A stretch of DNA of 63,597 bases, from positions 1 to 63,597 of the IMG/VR virus record IMGVR_UViG_3300033182_000943; one strand, 5' to 3'. Every line of letters begins with the position of its first letter. Position 1 is the first letter of the stretch. Of this stretch, positions 1 through 6,726 are shown piece by piece. The position numbers were made by a program, and so were the translations under genes. Under the pieces are notes generated by a model. The model searched no databases. It was given only the letters and a program-made list of their open reading frames with translations, and was not told where the DNA came from. This stretch comes from a virus.

Positions 1-1
1 G

Positions 2-199
2 GCATTAACATTTAAAGTTATTTTGTTGGACGTAGAAAATCGATTGTGGTTAGCGTATGGTGGAAAGGCTGGAGGGGTTTTTTATACTCAAGATATACAT
101 GAAGCAGCACAATTTACAGACAATGTAGCAGTTAAAGATTTTTTAGAGACCTATGCACCGGGTGTCTTACTAGAACAGTTCTGGGTAACATATACTTAA
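2..199 (+). CDS. Partial hypothetical protein (5' end outside window)
   Basis: An open frame runs from the first bases to a TAA at 197-199 and gives about 65 residues with no start inside the window. I do not recognise it. Its pattern (a beta strand, a short ENRLW-like turn, an acidic helix, then an aromatic strand) resembles the next gene at 215-433, so the two look like tandem paralogues. The gap between them is 15 bases, which suggests one operon. Function unknown. Confidence 0.6.
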   Translation, partial: ALTFKVILLDVENRLWLAYGGKAGGVFYTQDIHEAAQFTDNVAVKDFLETYAPGVLLEQFWVTYT

Positions 200-214
200 A
201 AAGAAATTAGATAA

Positions 215-433
215 ATGGCACAACTTACTTATAGTGGATCATGTATAATTCGCAGATTAGAAGACAGGACGTGGTGGGCTGGTCAGGAAGCTGGATGGAC
301 TGAAGATAGAAACTCCGCAATTGTCTTCCAGGATCTTCAGGATGCTAGTAACGAAATTGAAAATAACATTGAAGGGTCTCCAGGTCAATTTATAACTATC
401 TACTGGCAAAACCTGGTTCAATACGTAGAATAA
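215..433 (+). CDS. Small hypothetical protein, paralogue of the upstream partial gene
   Basis: This encodes a 72-residue acidic protein rich in Trp. It has no signal peptide or membrane segment. A central EDRTWWAG turn, a helix with DLQDASNEIE and a C-terminal aromatic strand parallel the preceding partial protein, which suggests duplication. The leader AAATTAGATAA is A-rich with no Shine-Dalgarno, as for most genes here. The stop overlaps the next start (TAATG). I cannot assign a function. Confidence 0.6.
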   Translation: MAQLTYSGSCIIRRLEDRTWWAGQEAGWTEDRNSAIVFQDLQDASNEIENNIEGSPGQFITIYWQNLVQYVE

Positions 434-546
434 TGAAACACATAAAGAAGTATAACCAATTCAAAGGGGTTAGAGTTCTGGGAAGATCCACTTATGCCAA
501 AGGAAGCCAAATCTGCGCTAACATTCCAAACCATTCCAGGTTATAA
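433..546 (+). CDS. Very small basic hypothetical protein
   Basis: A 37-residue basic peptide begins with MKHIKKYNQF and starts on the TAATG overlap with the upstream stop, a common arrangement in this genome. No domain is visible. The tight coupling supports translation, but a peptide this short could be spurious. Confidence 0.45.
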   Translation: MKHIKKYNQFKGVRVLGRSTYAKGSQICANIPNHSRL

Positions 547-558
547 AATCAAAAGGCT

Positions 559-681
559 ATGAGAAAAGCAAAACTACTGGTAATAGCAATACTTTCAATA
601 CTCCTAATTGCATCGTGTACGCGCTATAGGTATCATAAGCATATAAAGCAAAGAGGTTCTATTCCACAATCTAAGTATTAG
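559..681 (+). CDS. Small lipoprotein
   Basis: The 40-residue product has a basic N-terminus (MRKAK), a hydrophobic stretch at residues 5-18 and a lipobox ending IASC with Cys20 as the expected lipidated residue. This is a clear type II signal peptide. The mature part is about 20 residues, rich in Tyr, His, Lys and Arg. Its likely location is the outer or inner membrane. It could be a lysis or superinfection-exclusion lipoprotein, but nothing in the sequence decides this. Confidence 0.6.
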   Translation: MRKAKLLVIAILSILLIASCTRYRYHKHIKQRGSIPQSKY

Positions 682-723
682 TAGTAAACAATCGCGTTTG
701 CTCAAACAATCAAAGGTCAGCAC

Positions 724-852
724 ATGGAGCACACTAATCAGACAAGCAAGCACAAACCACTAACAAAACCCCAGGAGCCCCAATGGATATTCCTGTATTG
801 GGATGAACCACCGCTACAGCCTCAAAGTGCTCAAAACGACCCTCAACCCTAA
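724..852 (+). CDS. Possible small hypothetical protein
   Basis: An ATG-started frame of 42 codons is rich in Pro and Gln and has a WIFLYWDEPP core. It overlaps the next small frame by 50 bases in another phase. No motif is recognised. It is listed because the surrounding 300 bases have no better frame. Evidence is weak. Confidence 0.25.
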   Translation: MEHTNQTSKHKPLTKPQEPQWIFLYWDEPPLQPQSAQNDPQP

Positions 853-955
853 CCACCACGCCATGCTCAACAACCCAATAGACCGGCTAGTCCTAACAGG
901 TATCTCAATACTCCTAATCCTGTATGGAATCGCGTTGACAGTAAGGATCCATTAA
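803..955 (+). CDS. Possible small single-pass membrane protein
   Basis: A 50-residue frame has a C-terminal hydrophobic segment at about residues 28-47 (LVLTGISILLILYGIALTV) preceded by basic and polar residues. The composition fits one membrane span. It overlaps the frame at 724-852, so probably only one of the two is real. The hydrophobic pattern favours this one. Confidence 0.35.
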   Translation: MNHRYSLKVLKTTLNPNHHAMLNNPIDRLVLTGISILLILYGIALTVRIH

Positions 956-1394
956 TTAATCGCGTGGATAACCTCCATAGCTAATACTATCCGTATACCC
1001 TAATACTCTCGTTATCGTACCGTCTACCAGTCCTCGCAGCTGCGCAGTCTGGTAATCCCTAATCTGGCCTTCCGGTTACCGTTCCAGATGTAGTGGATAT
1101 ATACTAGCCTTTTTAGGCTCTAGGGCTATCTAGATCGGCTAATTTACCTCACCTTACCCAAATGCCTTAACTGACAACTATCCTCCTTTACCCACGTAAG
1201 CCCATGTCACAGGGGTCAATCCAAATCCGGCCGTGAAGCGTGACACCCAATGGCTATCCCCAAATACGACGGCTAGTATTACTCGTAGTACAGCTAGACT
1301 ATGTAGATGTACACTTGATAGGAAATCCCCTGTAGTAGCGAAGGGACACCGAGAAAAAAATGAGCCCTAGAGAGAAAAAAGTTGCCCAAAAATT
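956..1394. other. Non-coding stretch, GC-richer and CTAG-rich
   Basis: I see no convincing frame on either strand here. The stretch is visibly richer in C and G than the late genes and contains six CTAG tetramers between 1100 and 1375, several within TCTAG or CTAGA contexts. An A/T-rich tract at 1375-1425 leads into the early promoter at 1395-1424. It may be a leader, regulatory or replication region. Confidence 0.5.
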
Positions 1395-1424
1395 TTTTTT
1401 TCCCAACAATTTGTTTTATATTTA
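1395..1424 (+). promoter_or_regulatory. Early promoter 1 (TATATTTA class)
   Basis: The -7 element TATATTTA lies at 1417-1424, 32 bases before the ATG at 1456. The -33 triplet is TTT rather than the TTC of the other four copies, at the same 19-base spacing. The pattern fits the Bacteroidota TTG-N19-TAnnTTTG model. This copy is the least conserved of the five. Confidence 0.55.
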
Positions 1425-1455
1425 AATATAACAAAAAACAATTAAAAACGGAACA

Positions 1456-1914
1456 ATGGTAAACTACTCTGACAAACCACAACTCGCACAGGACCTCAAC
1501 GAATCAAATGACTGCTTCGTCCGCGCCCTGGCTATCTCTGCTAATATTACTTACAACGAAAGCCACGGTATTGCCGAGGAACTGTTCAACCGTAATGTCG
1601 GTGAAGGTACAGAGAACGTGGAGGCTACCATCCGCTCTAAGGAAGGCCGCAACTACTTCGCACACCGCCACCTCCAATTGGAAGACGTCAACCATACCTA
1701 TGTCCGCCGAGACAAAAAGGTACATGCTCTGAACATCCGCGGATTCTACAACCGCTACGGTAAAGGAAGCTACCTGGTATTGGTCAACAAACATGCCCTC
1801 GCAATCGTTGATGGTGTTATCCAGGACTGGGAGTCCGCTAAGAAACACATTGGCCGTACGGTGGAAGCTGCCTACCGCGTAAAGAACCTCCGTCAACAAA
1901 CACTCTTTGCCTAA
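1456..1914 (+). CDS. Papain-like cysteine-peptidase-fold protein, phage family
   Basis: The 152-residue protein begins with a DC-FVRA motif (Cys20 in NDCFVRALAIS), then a helix, a middle region rich in Arg, Tyr and His, and near the end HALAIVDGVIQDW with His113. The Cys..His-hydrophobic-DG layout is typical of small C39/papain-like proteins common in phages and plasmids, where Cys and His are the putative catalytic pair. The substrate is unknown. It is the first gene behind early promoter 1 and its codons are unusually C-ending, which suggests strong early expression. The minus-strand open frame over it is a shadow. Confidence 0.65.
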   Translation: MVNYSDKPQLAQDLNESNDCFVRALAISANITYNESHGIAEELFNRNVGEGTENVEATIRSKEGRNYFAHRHLQLEDVNHTYVRRDKKVHALNIRGFYNRYGKGSYLVLVNKHALAIVDGVIQDWESAKKHIGRTVEAAYRVKNLRQQTLFA

Positions 1915-2021
1915 TGGAACTACTTACCGCAATATGGAACGACTGGTATATGACGGTACCACTGTGGATCATAATCTACATCAATTGGATCTCATACCGC
2001 GACCCTAAAGAAAATTGTTAA
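1914..2021 (+). CDS. Small membrane protein
   Basis: A 35-residue product starts on the TAATG overlap with the upstream stop. It has one hydrophobic, Trp/Tyr/Ile-rich segment at about residues 11-27 and a charged tail ending ENC. Its last codons lie inside the TTGTTAATAAC element that belongs to the next promoter region, so coding and regulatory DNA overlap. Function unknown. Confidence 0.5.
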   Translation: MELLTAIWNDWYMTVPLWIIIYINWISYRDPKENC

Positions 2022-2041
2022 TAACTTTCTCACAGAAAATT

Positions 2042-2071
2042 TTCAAATTCGGACAAAATAGTTTATATTTA
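2042..2071 (+). promoter_or_regulatory. Early promoter 2 (TTC-N19-TATATTTA)
   Basis: TTC at 2042-2044 and TATATTTA at 2064-2071 are separated by exactly 19 bases, and ACTATA follows the -7 box. A TTGTTAATAAC element lies upstream at 2015-2025. The ATG at 2094 is 23 bases downstream, so the leader is short. It drives the small gene at 2094 and probably the RadA-like ATPase. Confidence 0.75.
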
Positions 2072-2093
2072 TACTATACAAAATTAAACGGAT

Positions 2094-2261
2094 ATGGTAC
2101 AAAAAACAAATAACTTCCAGGTCGAACTCCGCAATGACCTACTGATGATCAAAGACAAAAGCGGTAACCTTCTCAAAGCTACTACTGTTCCTGTATGGAA
2201 CGCGGTTGAAAAGTTCAACGAGATGGTAAAGAGAGTAAAGGAAATCGAATCTAAAAAGTAA
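2094..2261 (+). CDS. Small hypothetical early protein
   Basis: A 55-residue soluble protein lies directly behind early promoter 2 and 4 bases before the RadA-like ATPase gene. It has a predicted beta hairpin (FQVELRNDLLMIKDKSGN) followed by a basic amphipathic helix ending EIESKK. It may partner the ATPase or be a small host-takeover factor. Context is the only clue. Confidence 0.6.
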   Translation: MVQKTNNFQVELRNDLLMIKDKSGNLLKATTVPVWNAVEKFNEMVKRVKEIESKK

Positions 2262-2265
2262 GACA

Positions 2266-3132
2266 ATGGCAAAAACGGAAAAACTGCAAAGTAGACTTAC
2301 ACAGATCAACAAAGTACAGTACGCTGATGGTCTGTTCGATGCTCACAAAACAGGTACCCCACTAGACGGTCTATTCTCAATCGACGGTGGTGTTCCTAAA
2401 GCAACCAACTGGATGGTGGTTGGCGATCCTGGTGTTGGTAAATCAACCGTTACACTGGATATCATTGCCAATGCACAGAAGAATGGTTCAAAGGTACTCT
2501 TTATCTCGGCTGAAATGAACCAGGTGGATCTGTACCTCTATGTACAACGCTATCCTAAGTTTGGTAACCTGGATATCTTCTTCCCCCAGGAACTTGCTGA
2601 TGATGAAGACCCTCGCCGTGTACTTAACGAGATCCTGGATACCGGGTACGATCTGGTACTAATCGATAGTTTCATTGAACTTCAACAAACTATCCGTGAA
2701 CACGCACACATGACGAGTAACGGATCAGAGAAGTGGTTATTGGATATGATGTACAAACAGAACCTTGGACAGAATGCGGCAGGTACCTTTACCTCCTTCC
2801 TTAATATCCAACAGGTCAACAAAGGTGGTACATTCGTTGGATCTAACAAACTAAAGCATATGACCACCGGGATGATGGAAATCCGATTTGTGGATGAACG
2901 CACCCAGGATGAACGATACGTGGTATTCTCTAAGAACCGCCGTGGCCATGTTGGCAAACAAATGTTCTTTGACCTTTCGGCTGCCGGAGATGTAGTATAC
3001 GATACTGAACGATTCAAGAAAGCCGAATCGCTGAAGCAATTGAAAAAGAAAGAAAAGGAACTGATCAAACAGGAAGGCCTTGAATTTGACAAACTGTTTG
3101 GATTAGGTGGTAACGATGAGGTTACTGAGTAA
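2266..3132 (+). CDS. RadA/RecA-superfamily recombination ATPase
   Basis: The 288-residue protein has Walker A GDPGVGKST at residues 53-61, a Walker B-type strand YDLVLIDS with Asp134, and KNRRG at 223-227, which resembles the KNRFG motif diagnostic of RadA/Sms. There is no N-terminal zinc finger or C-terminal Lon-like domain, so it is a core-only member. Its likely role is ATP-driven DNA strand exchange or branch migration in phage recombination-dependent replication, perhaps replacing UvsX. UvsY- and UvsW-like genes at 61-63 kb support this. A lysine-rich coiled C-terminus (about 250-270) ends in an acidic tail. A DnaB-like helicase is the alternative, but the KNRRG motif argues for RadA. 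Confidence 0.8.
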   Translation: MAKTEKLQSRLTQINKVQYADGLFDAHKTGTPLDGLFSIDGGVPKATNWMVVGDPGVGKSTVTLDIIANAQKNGSKVLFISAEMNQVDLYLYVQRYPKFGNLDIFFPQELADDEDPRRVLNEILDTGYDLVLIDSFIELQQTIREHAHMTSNGSEKWLLDMMYKQNLGQNAAGTFTSFLNIQQVNKGGTFVGSNKLKHMTTGMMEIRFVDERTQDERYVVFSKNRRGHVGKQMFFDLSAAGDVVYDTERFKKAESLKQLKKKEKELIKQEGLEFDKLFGLGGNDEVTE

Positions 3133-3134
3133 AA

Positions 3135-3202
3135 TTGTTAATAACTTTTGTGAAAAAAGTCCTAGAAAACCTTTCAATTCCCAAAAAATTGTTTTATATT
3201 TA
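3135..3202 (+). repeat. Long early-promoter repeat, copy A
   Basis: This stretch carries, in order, TTGTTAATAAC, an A-tract with GTCCTAGAAAA, TTCAATTCCCAA and TATATTTATACTATA. The same order and nearly the same bases recur at 15164-15235, and parts recur at 2015-2076 and 10053-10104. Conservation far upstream of the -33 region suggests a bound activator or repressor rather than polymerase contacts alone. Confidence 0.75.
3173..3202 (+). promoter_or_regulatory. Early promoter 3 (TTC-N19-TATATTTA)
   Basis: TTC at 3173-3175 is followed after 19 bases by TATATTTA at 3195-3202, then TACTATAC. The ATG at 3228 follows 25 bases later, behind the leader AATTAATTAAACGGAT. The ACGGAT leader is shared with promoter 2. 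Confidence 0.8.
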
Positions 3203-3227
3203 TACTATACAAATTAATTAAACGGAT

Positions 3228-3506
3228 ATGGATATTACAACAATCGACTTCAATGGAATGACAACCGAAGAACTGAAAACTCTTCGTAACCGCATTACCT
3301 CTGTACTTAACTACCGCTTCGGCGACGAACTCGCAATGGCTAAAGCCCAATTGTATATTGGAGCCGTTTGTAAAGTGGATCACCCTAAAGCCCACGGTAA
3401 ACAATTCCGTGTAGTAAAGATCAATCCTAAGAACGTGGTCTGTTCGGAATTAGGCAATGGCCGTAAATGGACAATCACCGCCTCAATGTTGCAGGTAATC
3501 GGATAA
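3228..3506 (+). CDS. Hypothetical protein with KOW/SH3-like C-terminal half
   Basis: The 92-residue product starts behind early promoter 3. Residues 10-45 form a basic helix. Residues 45-90 read as small beta strands with the pattern IGAVCKVDHPKAHGK...FRVVKINPKNVV, reminiscent of KOW or SH3-like nucleic-acid or protein-binding domains. No catalytic motif is seen. Such a fold would suit an early regulator of transcription or translation, but this is inference from pattern alone. Confidence 0.55.
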   Translation: MDITTIDFNGMTTEELKTLRNRITSVLNYRFGDELAMAKAQLYIGAVCKVDHPKAHGKQFRVVKINPKNVVCSELGNGRKWTITASMLQVIG

Positions 3507-3591
3507 ATACTATAGGTGAGAAAAAACCTCATCGCTAGGAAAAAACACTGAAACAAACCAAGTAAAAAAGCATATAAAAATAAACAAAGAT

Positions 3592-4749
3592 ATGGCAAAT
3601 TTAACAACCCTTTCTAACACCGCATTTGAACAGGCTAAGAAAGAAGCTATTGGAAACGAACTGATGCGTAAGGAAATCAGTCTGTCTGAATTTAACGTGG
3701 TGGATAACAACCACATTGAAATTGATGGAGTCCGCATCGAGGTAACGGATAAGGCATTCGGTAAACTACTTGGCCGCCTCCGTATTCCTAAGGCATTCGC
3801 AAAACGCTTCTCTGAAGGCTTCGGTAATGACGGTTTGCGTCAATTGGTAACAATGATGAAAACCATGAAGAGTAACCACAATGACCAAACGGTTACACTA
3901 TTGGTGGATCCATCCACTCGTAAGATTACCGATATCCTGCCTGCAGGGTATGCCGCTATCTCAAACGAATCGTTCTTTGACTTCGCAACCCGTTATATTG
4001 ACCAATATGGTCTGGGAGTAACCCACGTTGGATCTAGTCCATACGGTGGAGCCCAAATTAACTGCGTATCTAAGGATGGTATGTTCCATGTACCGGGTAT
4101 GTCCAATGAGGTATTTAATACTGGTGTTACCTTCCGCAATACTCCAACCAATGGATTGCAGGTATCCCCTTACCTCAGCCGACTGGTCTGTACCAATGGT
4201 ATGAGTTCTACCCAATTCGCTGAAACCTTCGGATTGCATCAATTCACGGATAAGAATATCAATGAATTCAATGAACATATGATCCGTATGGCTTCTACAG
4301 GATTCCAACCAGTTGGATTGGCTGATACTATTAAGAAAGCCCACAATACCGACGCGAGTTTGGCTGAAATGCAAAAAGCCATATCGGCTATTATGACCAC
4401 GGATAAGGCTGTGGACTACGACTATATCCAAAGGTACATTCCAATTGACCGCGCAATGAAAGCCTACGATATGGCAGGTGCTGACCCGGCTACCTTTACC
4501 GCTAACCAACTAAAGAATGCCAAGTCTGGTATGTCTGTCTGGGATGTTGTAAATGGTATGACCAATTTTGCATCTAACGATACCAGGTATAGTATCGATG
4601 ATCAGAAGATGGGAAATCTAATGATTACTGCTGGTAATATACTGACCAAGAAACAATACGATACCGAAGGACTACTCCAGGTAGATCCATTCGCTAACCG
4701 TAGCCTTCTGACCGAAGCTGAAGCTGCTCGTGTCCGAGGCGAAGCATAA
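3592..4749 (+). CDS. DUF932-like phage protein
   Basis: The 385-residue soluble protein has the hallmarks I associate with the DUF932 family of phage and plasmid proteins. These are a central GVTFRNTPTNGLQVSPYLSR stretch, the RLVCTNGM motif near residue 200 and a C-terminal NDTRYS-type segment near residue 335. The biochemical function of that family is unknown; members are often highly expressed early and lie near recombination genes. The gene has strongly C-ending codons like its neighbours and is closed by a strong terminator at 4778-4806, which ends the early operon. Confidence 0.65.
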   Translation: MANLTTLSNTAFEQAKKEAIGNELMRKEISLSEFNVVDNNHIEIDGVRIEVTDKAFGKLLGRLRIPKAFAKRFSEGFGNDGLRQLVTMMKTMKSNHNDQTVTLLVDPSTRKITDILPAGYAAISNESFFDFATRYIDQYGLGVTHVGSSPYGGAQINCVSKDGMFHVPGMSNEVFNTGVTFRNTPTNGLQVSPYLSRLVCTNGMSSTQFAETFGLHQFTDKNINEFNEHMIRMASTGFQPVGLADTIKKAHNTDASLAEMQKAISAIMTTDKAVDYDYIQRYIPIDRAMKAYDMAGADPATFTANQLKNAKSGMSVWDVVNGMTNFASNDTRYSIDDQKMGNLMITAGNILTKKQYDTEGLLQVDPFANRSLLTEAEAARVRGEA

Positions 4750-4777
4750 ATCCAGGTTTTTCCGTTTACCCCTGGTA

Positions 4778-4806
4778 GGGACCGCTGTAATGGTGGTCCC
4801 TTTTTT
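4778..4806 (+). terminator. Rho-independent terminator of the early operon
   Basis: GGGACC at 4778-4783 pairs with GGTCCC at 4795-4800, with additional pairing towards the loop, and six T follow directly. It lies 29 bases after the stop of the DUF932-like gene. A smaller CCAGG/CCTGG hairpin (4752-4775) precedes it. Confidence 0.85.
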
Positions 4807-4918
4807 GTGCCCAAAATACCCATCTAATAGGAAAACCCCTGCGTGGCTGAAGACCCAATCCGGGTATCCGGGTAAACCGGGTGCCCAAATAGGCCCAAAA
4901 TACACACATTTAGGCACA

Positions 4919-4963
4919 TCTAGAACGGTCCTCTAGAGCAGCCCCCTAGAAGGACCGTCTAGA
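4919..4963. repeat. Inverted repeat with TCTAGA ends
   Basis: The left arm TCTAGAACGGTCCT (4919-4932) pairs with the right arm AGGACCGTCTAGA (4951-4963) with a single bulged A. This gives a stem of about 13 base pairs around an 18-base loop that itself contains CTCTAGAG. There is no T-tract after it, so it is not an obvious terminator. It may be a protein-binding palindrome or an RNA hairpin. Confidence 0.7.
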
Positions 4964-5073
4964 GCCCATTATTTCACACTATTTCCGGGCTATATCGGCC
5001 CAAAACGCCTAGTAGTTTGCAAAAGGACCCAAAAACACCCAAAAAAGAGGCTCTAGAAGGCCCAAATACCGCC

Positions 5074-5229
5074 TATATGGTAATATACGGTAATAGAGCC
5101 AAATAGTGACAATCCTCAGCTAACCTATCTACTACCATAGTAGCTACAACCATCCCCTAGTACCGTATACCGTATACCATATAAAAGGCTAATCCTACAT
5201 CTAACGGATCTACCCCTATACGGTATAAA
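5074..5229. repeat. Iteron-like cluster of TATAyGGTA elements
   Basis: TATATGGTAA and TATACGGTAA stand in tandem at 5074-5093. The inverted form TACCGTATACCGTATACCATATA lies at 5161-5183, and TATACGGTATAAA at 5217-5229. Several copies in both orientations within 160 non-coding bases look like iterons or operator sites. No AT-rich melting region is obvious next to them, so an origin is only a possibility. Confidence 0.5.
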
Positions 5230-5637
5230 CAGTATTACCGGTCTAATCGCGGATCCGCCGTAGTTGTGGTAGTCCGGGGTGGTTATGGCCCTGGAGTACC
5301 CTAAGAGAATAATTCCCTCTAAGTGTATTTTTCTCTTGCCGCCGGAATGTGGGTCCGGGCCCATGGGCAGCCGCAGACCAAAAAATTCCAGCCGGAATTT
5401 CCAGACCCTCCAGAAGTGTGAGTAACCGGACATGTGATCTTAGCTCATTTCTAGTCTGGAAAAAAACTAGCCTGAAAAAACCGTGTGCCGCGAAGTGCCC
5501 ACTCACCTAGCGGACCCGGTCCGCAGACTACCCGCGGCTATCCCCTGGTAACCTAGGGTAACTTTTTTCTCTGGTCCCTTTCAGTTTTCCCGTAGACCTG
5601 TTACTATTATACTGTAATTACCGCAAAGGAATACCTT

Positions 5638-5919
5638 ATGAAACTCTTATTCTGTAAACAGTGTAACGATATATTCCGGTTATACGTAGACCATCCCAAG
5701 ACCTGCCACTGTGGCAAGACGGTGGGACAATACGAGAAGGATGGACTACACGCCTGGTACCGCGGTCCTGCCGTTCCCCTCGGGTTTGCGAATAGTTCAT
5801 TCGTTATGGCCTTACAGTTCCAACCGGATGGTCCAGGGTTAGGTAAGGATTTCCACGCGTTTGTTATTCCAAAGGAATGCGATACGTTTGTGAAACAAGA
5901 TAGGAATACTACCGTATAA
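5638..5919 (+). CDS. Zinc-ribbon protein
   Basis: The 93-residue protein opens with MKLLFCKQCNDIF and continues with CHCGKTVGQY. The pairs Cys6/Cys9 and Cys23/Cys25 form a small zinc-ribbon-like knuckle. The rest (PLGFANSSF, then DFHAFVIP) is a conserved-looking beta domain that I recall from hypothetical proteins of Bacteroidota phages and plasmids. Its molecular role is unknown; nucleic-acid or protein binding is likely. It stands alone after the long non-coding region. Confidence 0.65.
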   Translation: MKLLFCKQCNDIFRLYVDHPKTCHCGKTVGQYEKDGLHAWYRGPAVPLGFANSSFVMALQFQPDGPGLGKDFHAFVIPKECDTFVKQDRNTTV

Positions 5920-5935
5920 TAACTATATACATACC

Positions 5936-6079
5936 ATGAAAAAGTTTTTTGAACAATCCCTCTATCTCTGCATGAACTGTGTGGTTTGGGGACTCTCTGC
6001 AATGCTCCTTTGGGGAGTAACTCTGGCTGCCTTCCACATACTGGGTATACCGGTTCCGCAATGGTTATTTCCGGTCTAG
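5936..6079 (+). CDS. Small membrane protein
   Basis: A 47-residue product follows the zinc-ribbon gene by 16 bases. Residues 8-40 are almost entirely hydrophobic (LSAMLLWGVTLAAFHILGI), fitting one long or two short membrane spans. There are no charged residues after residue 6. Holin-like or envelope-modifying roles are conceivable but unsupported. Confidence 0.5.
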   Translation: MKKFFEQSLYLCMNCVVWGLSAMLLWGVTLAAFHILGIPVPQWLFPV

Positions 6080-6085
6080 GGGAAC

Positions 6086-6136
6086 TATGTGCTGCAATGT
6101 GCGACCGCCACTAGAAATATGTGCTGAACACTAGAA
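6086..6136. repeat. Short direct repeat TATGTGCTG / CACTAGAA
   Basis: TATGTGCTG (6086-6094, 6118-6126) and CACTAGAA (6109-6116, 6129-6136) each occur twice in the same order within 51 non-coding bases between two small genes. The meaning is unknown; a duplicated regulatory site is possible. Confidence 0.45.
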
Positions 6137-6188
6137 GTCTACTAATATCTAAATAAACCTCAACTTAATTTTTTAATCTTTAGAAACC

Positions 6189-6416
6189 ATGCAAATGGAT
6201 ACTATCTTTGTTAAGGCGCCGAAAGCCGGCGAAATGGTAAAGCTGTGGAGCTTGCCTACAGGAACAGTGGTTATCCGCGAAGGTCTTAGACTGGACGGAG
6301 GGAAACTTGTTGGACCTTTTACTATAACTAAACAGGCTGGTGCGGCCACCTTTGGAAAGACCTCGTGGGATTATGAATTCCACCTGGATGCTTCACTGGA
6401 AGTTACTGTGGCCTAA
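6189..6416 (+). CDS. Small beta-rich hypothetical protein
   Basis: The 75-residue protein has alternating hydrophobic strands (TIFVKAPKAGEMVKLW, GTVVIREGLRL, LEVTVA) and no signal or membrane segment. An alternative ATG at codon 3 is possible. The leader is T/A-rich with no Shine-Dalgarno. The all-beta character would suit a decoration or binding protein. Function not recognised. Confidence 0.55.
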   Translation: MQMDTIFVKAPKAGEMVKLWSLPTGTVVIREGLRLDGGKLVGPFTITKQAGAATFGKTSWDYEFHLDASLEVTVA

Positions 6417-6554
6417 CACTTGCGGCCGGTTCCTTAGACCACTACACCGGTTACTGGGTCTTTGGATTTAGTACGAGAGTACACGGCCTCATCCACCCTA
6501 CACACTCTACGAGTTCTGCACCTCTACAAAATTTTACATAGGTGCTATCAACAT

Positions 6555-6628
6555 GGGAATGTAGCTCAGTTGGTTAGAGCAGGACTCTTATACAGTCAAG
6601 GTCAATGGTTCAAGTCCATTCATTCCTA
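6555..6628 (+). tRNA. tRNA-Ile (anticodon TAT)
   Basis: A cloverleaf reads GGGAATG acceptor with CATTCCT, D-arm GCTC/GAGC, anticodon loop CTTATAC and T-arm AATGG-TTCAAGT-CCATT. Anticodon TAT decodes ATA, a codon common in this phage. The outer anticodon-stem pair is G-A, a mismatch. No CCA is encoded. Confidence 0.8.
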
Positions 6629-6647
6629 CAAACTCGTGTGTGAGGTA

Positions 6648-6721
6648 GCTTCTTTAGCTCAGTTGGTTAGAGCATCTGACTGTTAATCAGAGGGTCCTTG
6701 GTTCGAGGCCAAGAAGAAGCG
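6648..6721 (+). tRNA. tRNA-Asn (anticodon GTT)
   Basis: Acceptor GCTTCTT pairs with AAGAAGC, the D-arm is GCTC/GAGC, the anticodon stem TCTGA/TCAGA holds loop CTGTTAA, and the T-loop is TTCGAGG. CCA is not encoded. Confidence 0.9.
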
Positions 6722-6726
6722 CAAAT

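Larger units (their letters stand above)
4807..5637. other. Long non-coding region with repeats and hairpins
   Basis: About 830 bases contain no gene I can support. The open frames on both strands have compositions unlike neighbouring proteins and span the repeats. It holds about eleven CTAG tetramers, at least six copies of a CCCAAA-type motif (4810-5070), a tandem CCGGGTA repeat (4860-4881), a strong inverted repeat (4919-4963) and a cluster of TATAyGGTA elements (5074-5229). GC content is much higher than in the late genes. An origin of replication, a packaging or regulatory site, or an untranslated RNA are all possible. Confidence 0.5.

Noticed and set aside
1294-1482. Minus-strand frame of 62 codons
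   Set aside because: It is built from the A/T-rich promoter tract and overlaps early promoter 1 and the next gene start.
1504-1899. Minus-strand frame of 131 codons
   Set aside because: Exact shadow of the cysteine-peptidase-like gene, with no motif and no promoter on that strand.
4730-4936. Plus-strand frame of 68 codons at the end of the DUF932-like gene
   Set aside because: It starts inside that gene and runs straight through a strong terminator; composition is unlike neighbours.
5125-5506. Two minus-strand frames in the non-coding region
   Set aside because: They span the iteron-like and CTAG repeats, overlap each other and show no domain or credible start context.
6462-6686. Plus-strand frame of 74 codons
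   Set aside because: It covers tRNA-Ile and half of tRNA-Asn; the 'protein' is translated tRNA sequence.
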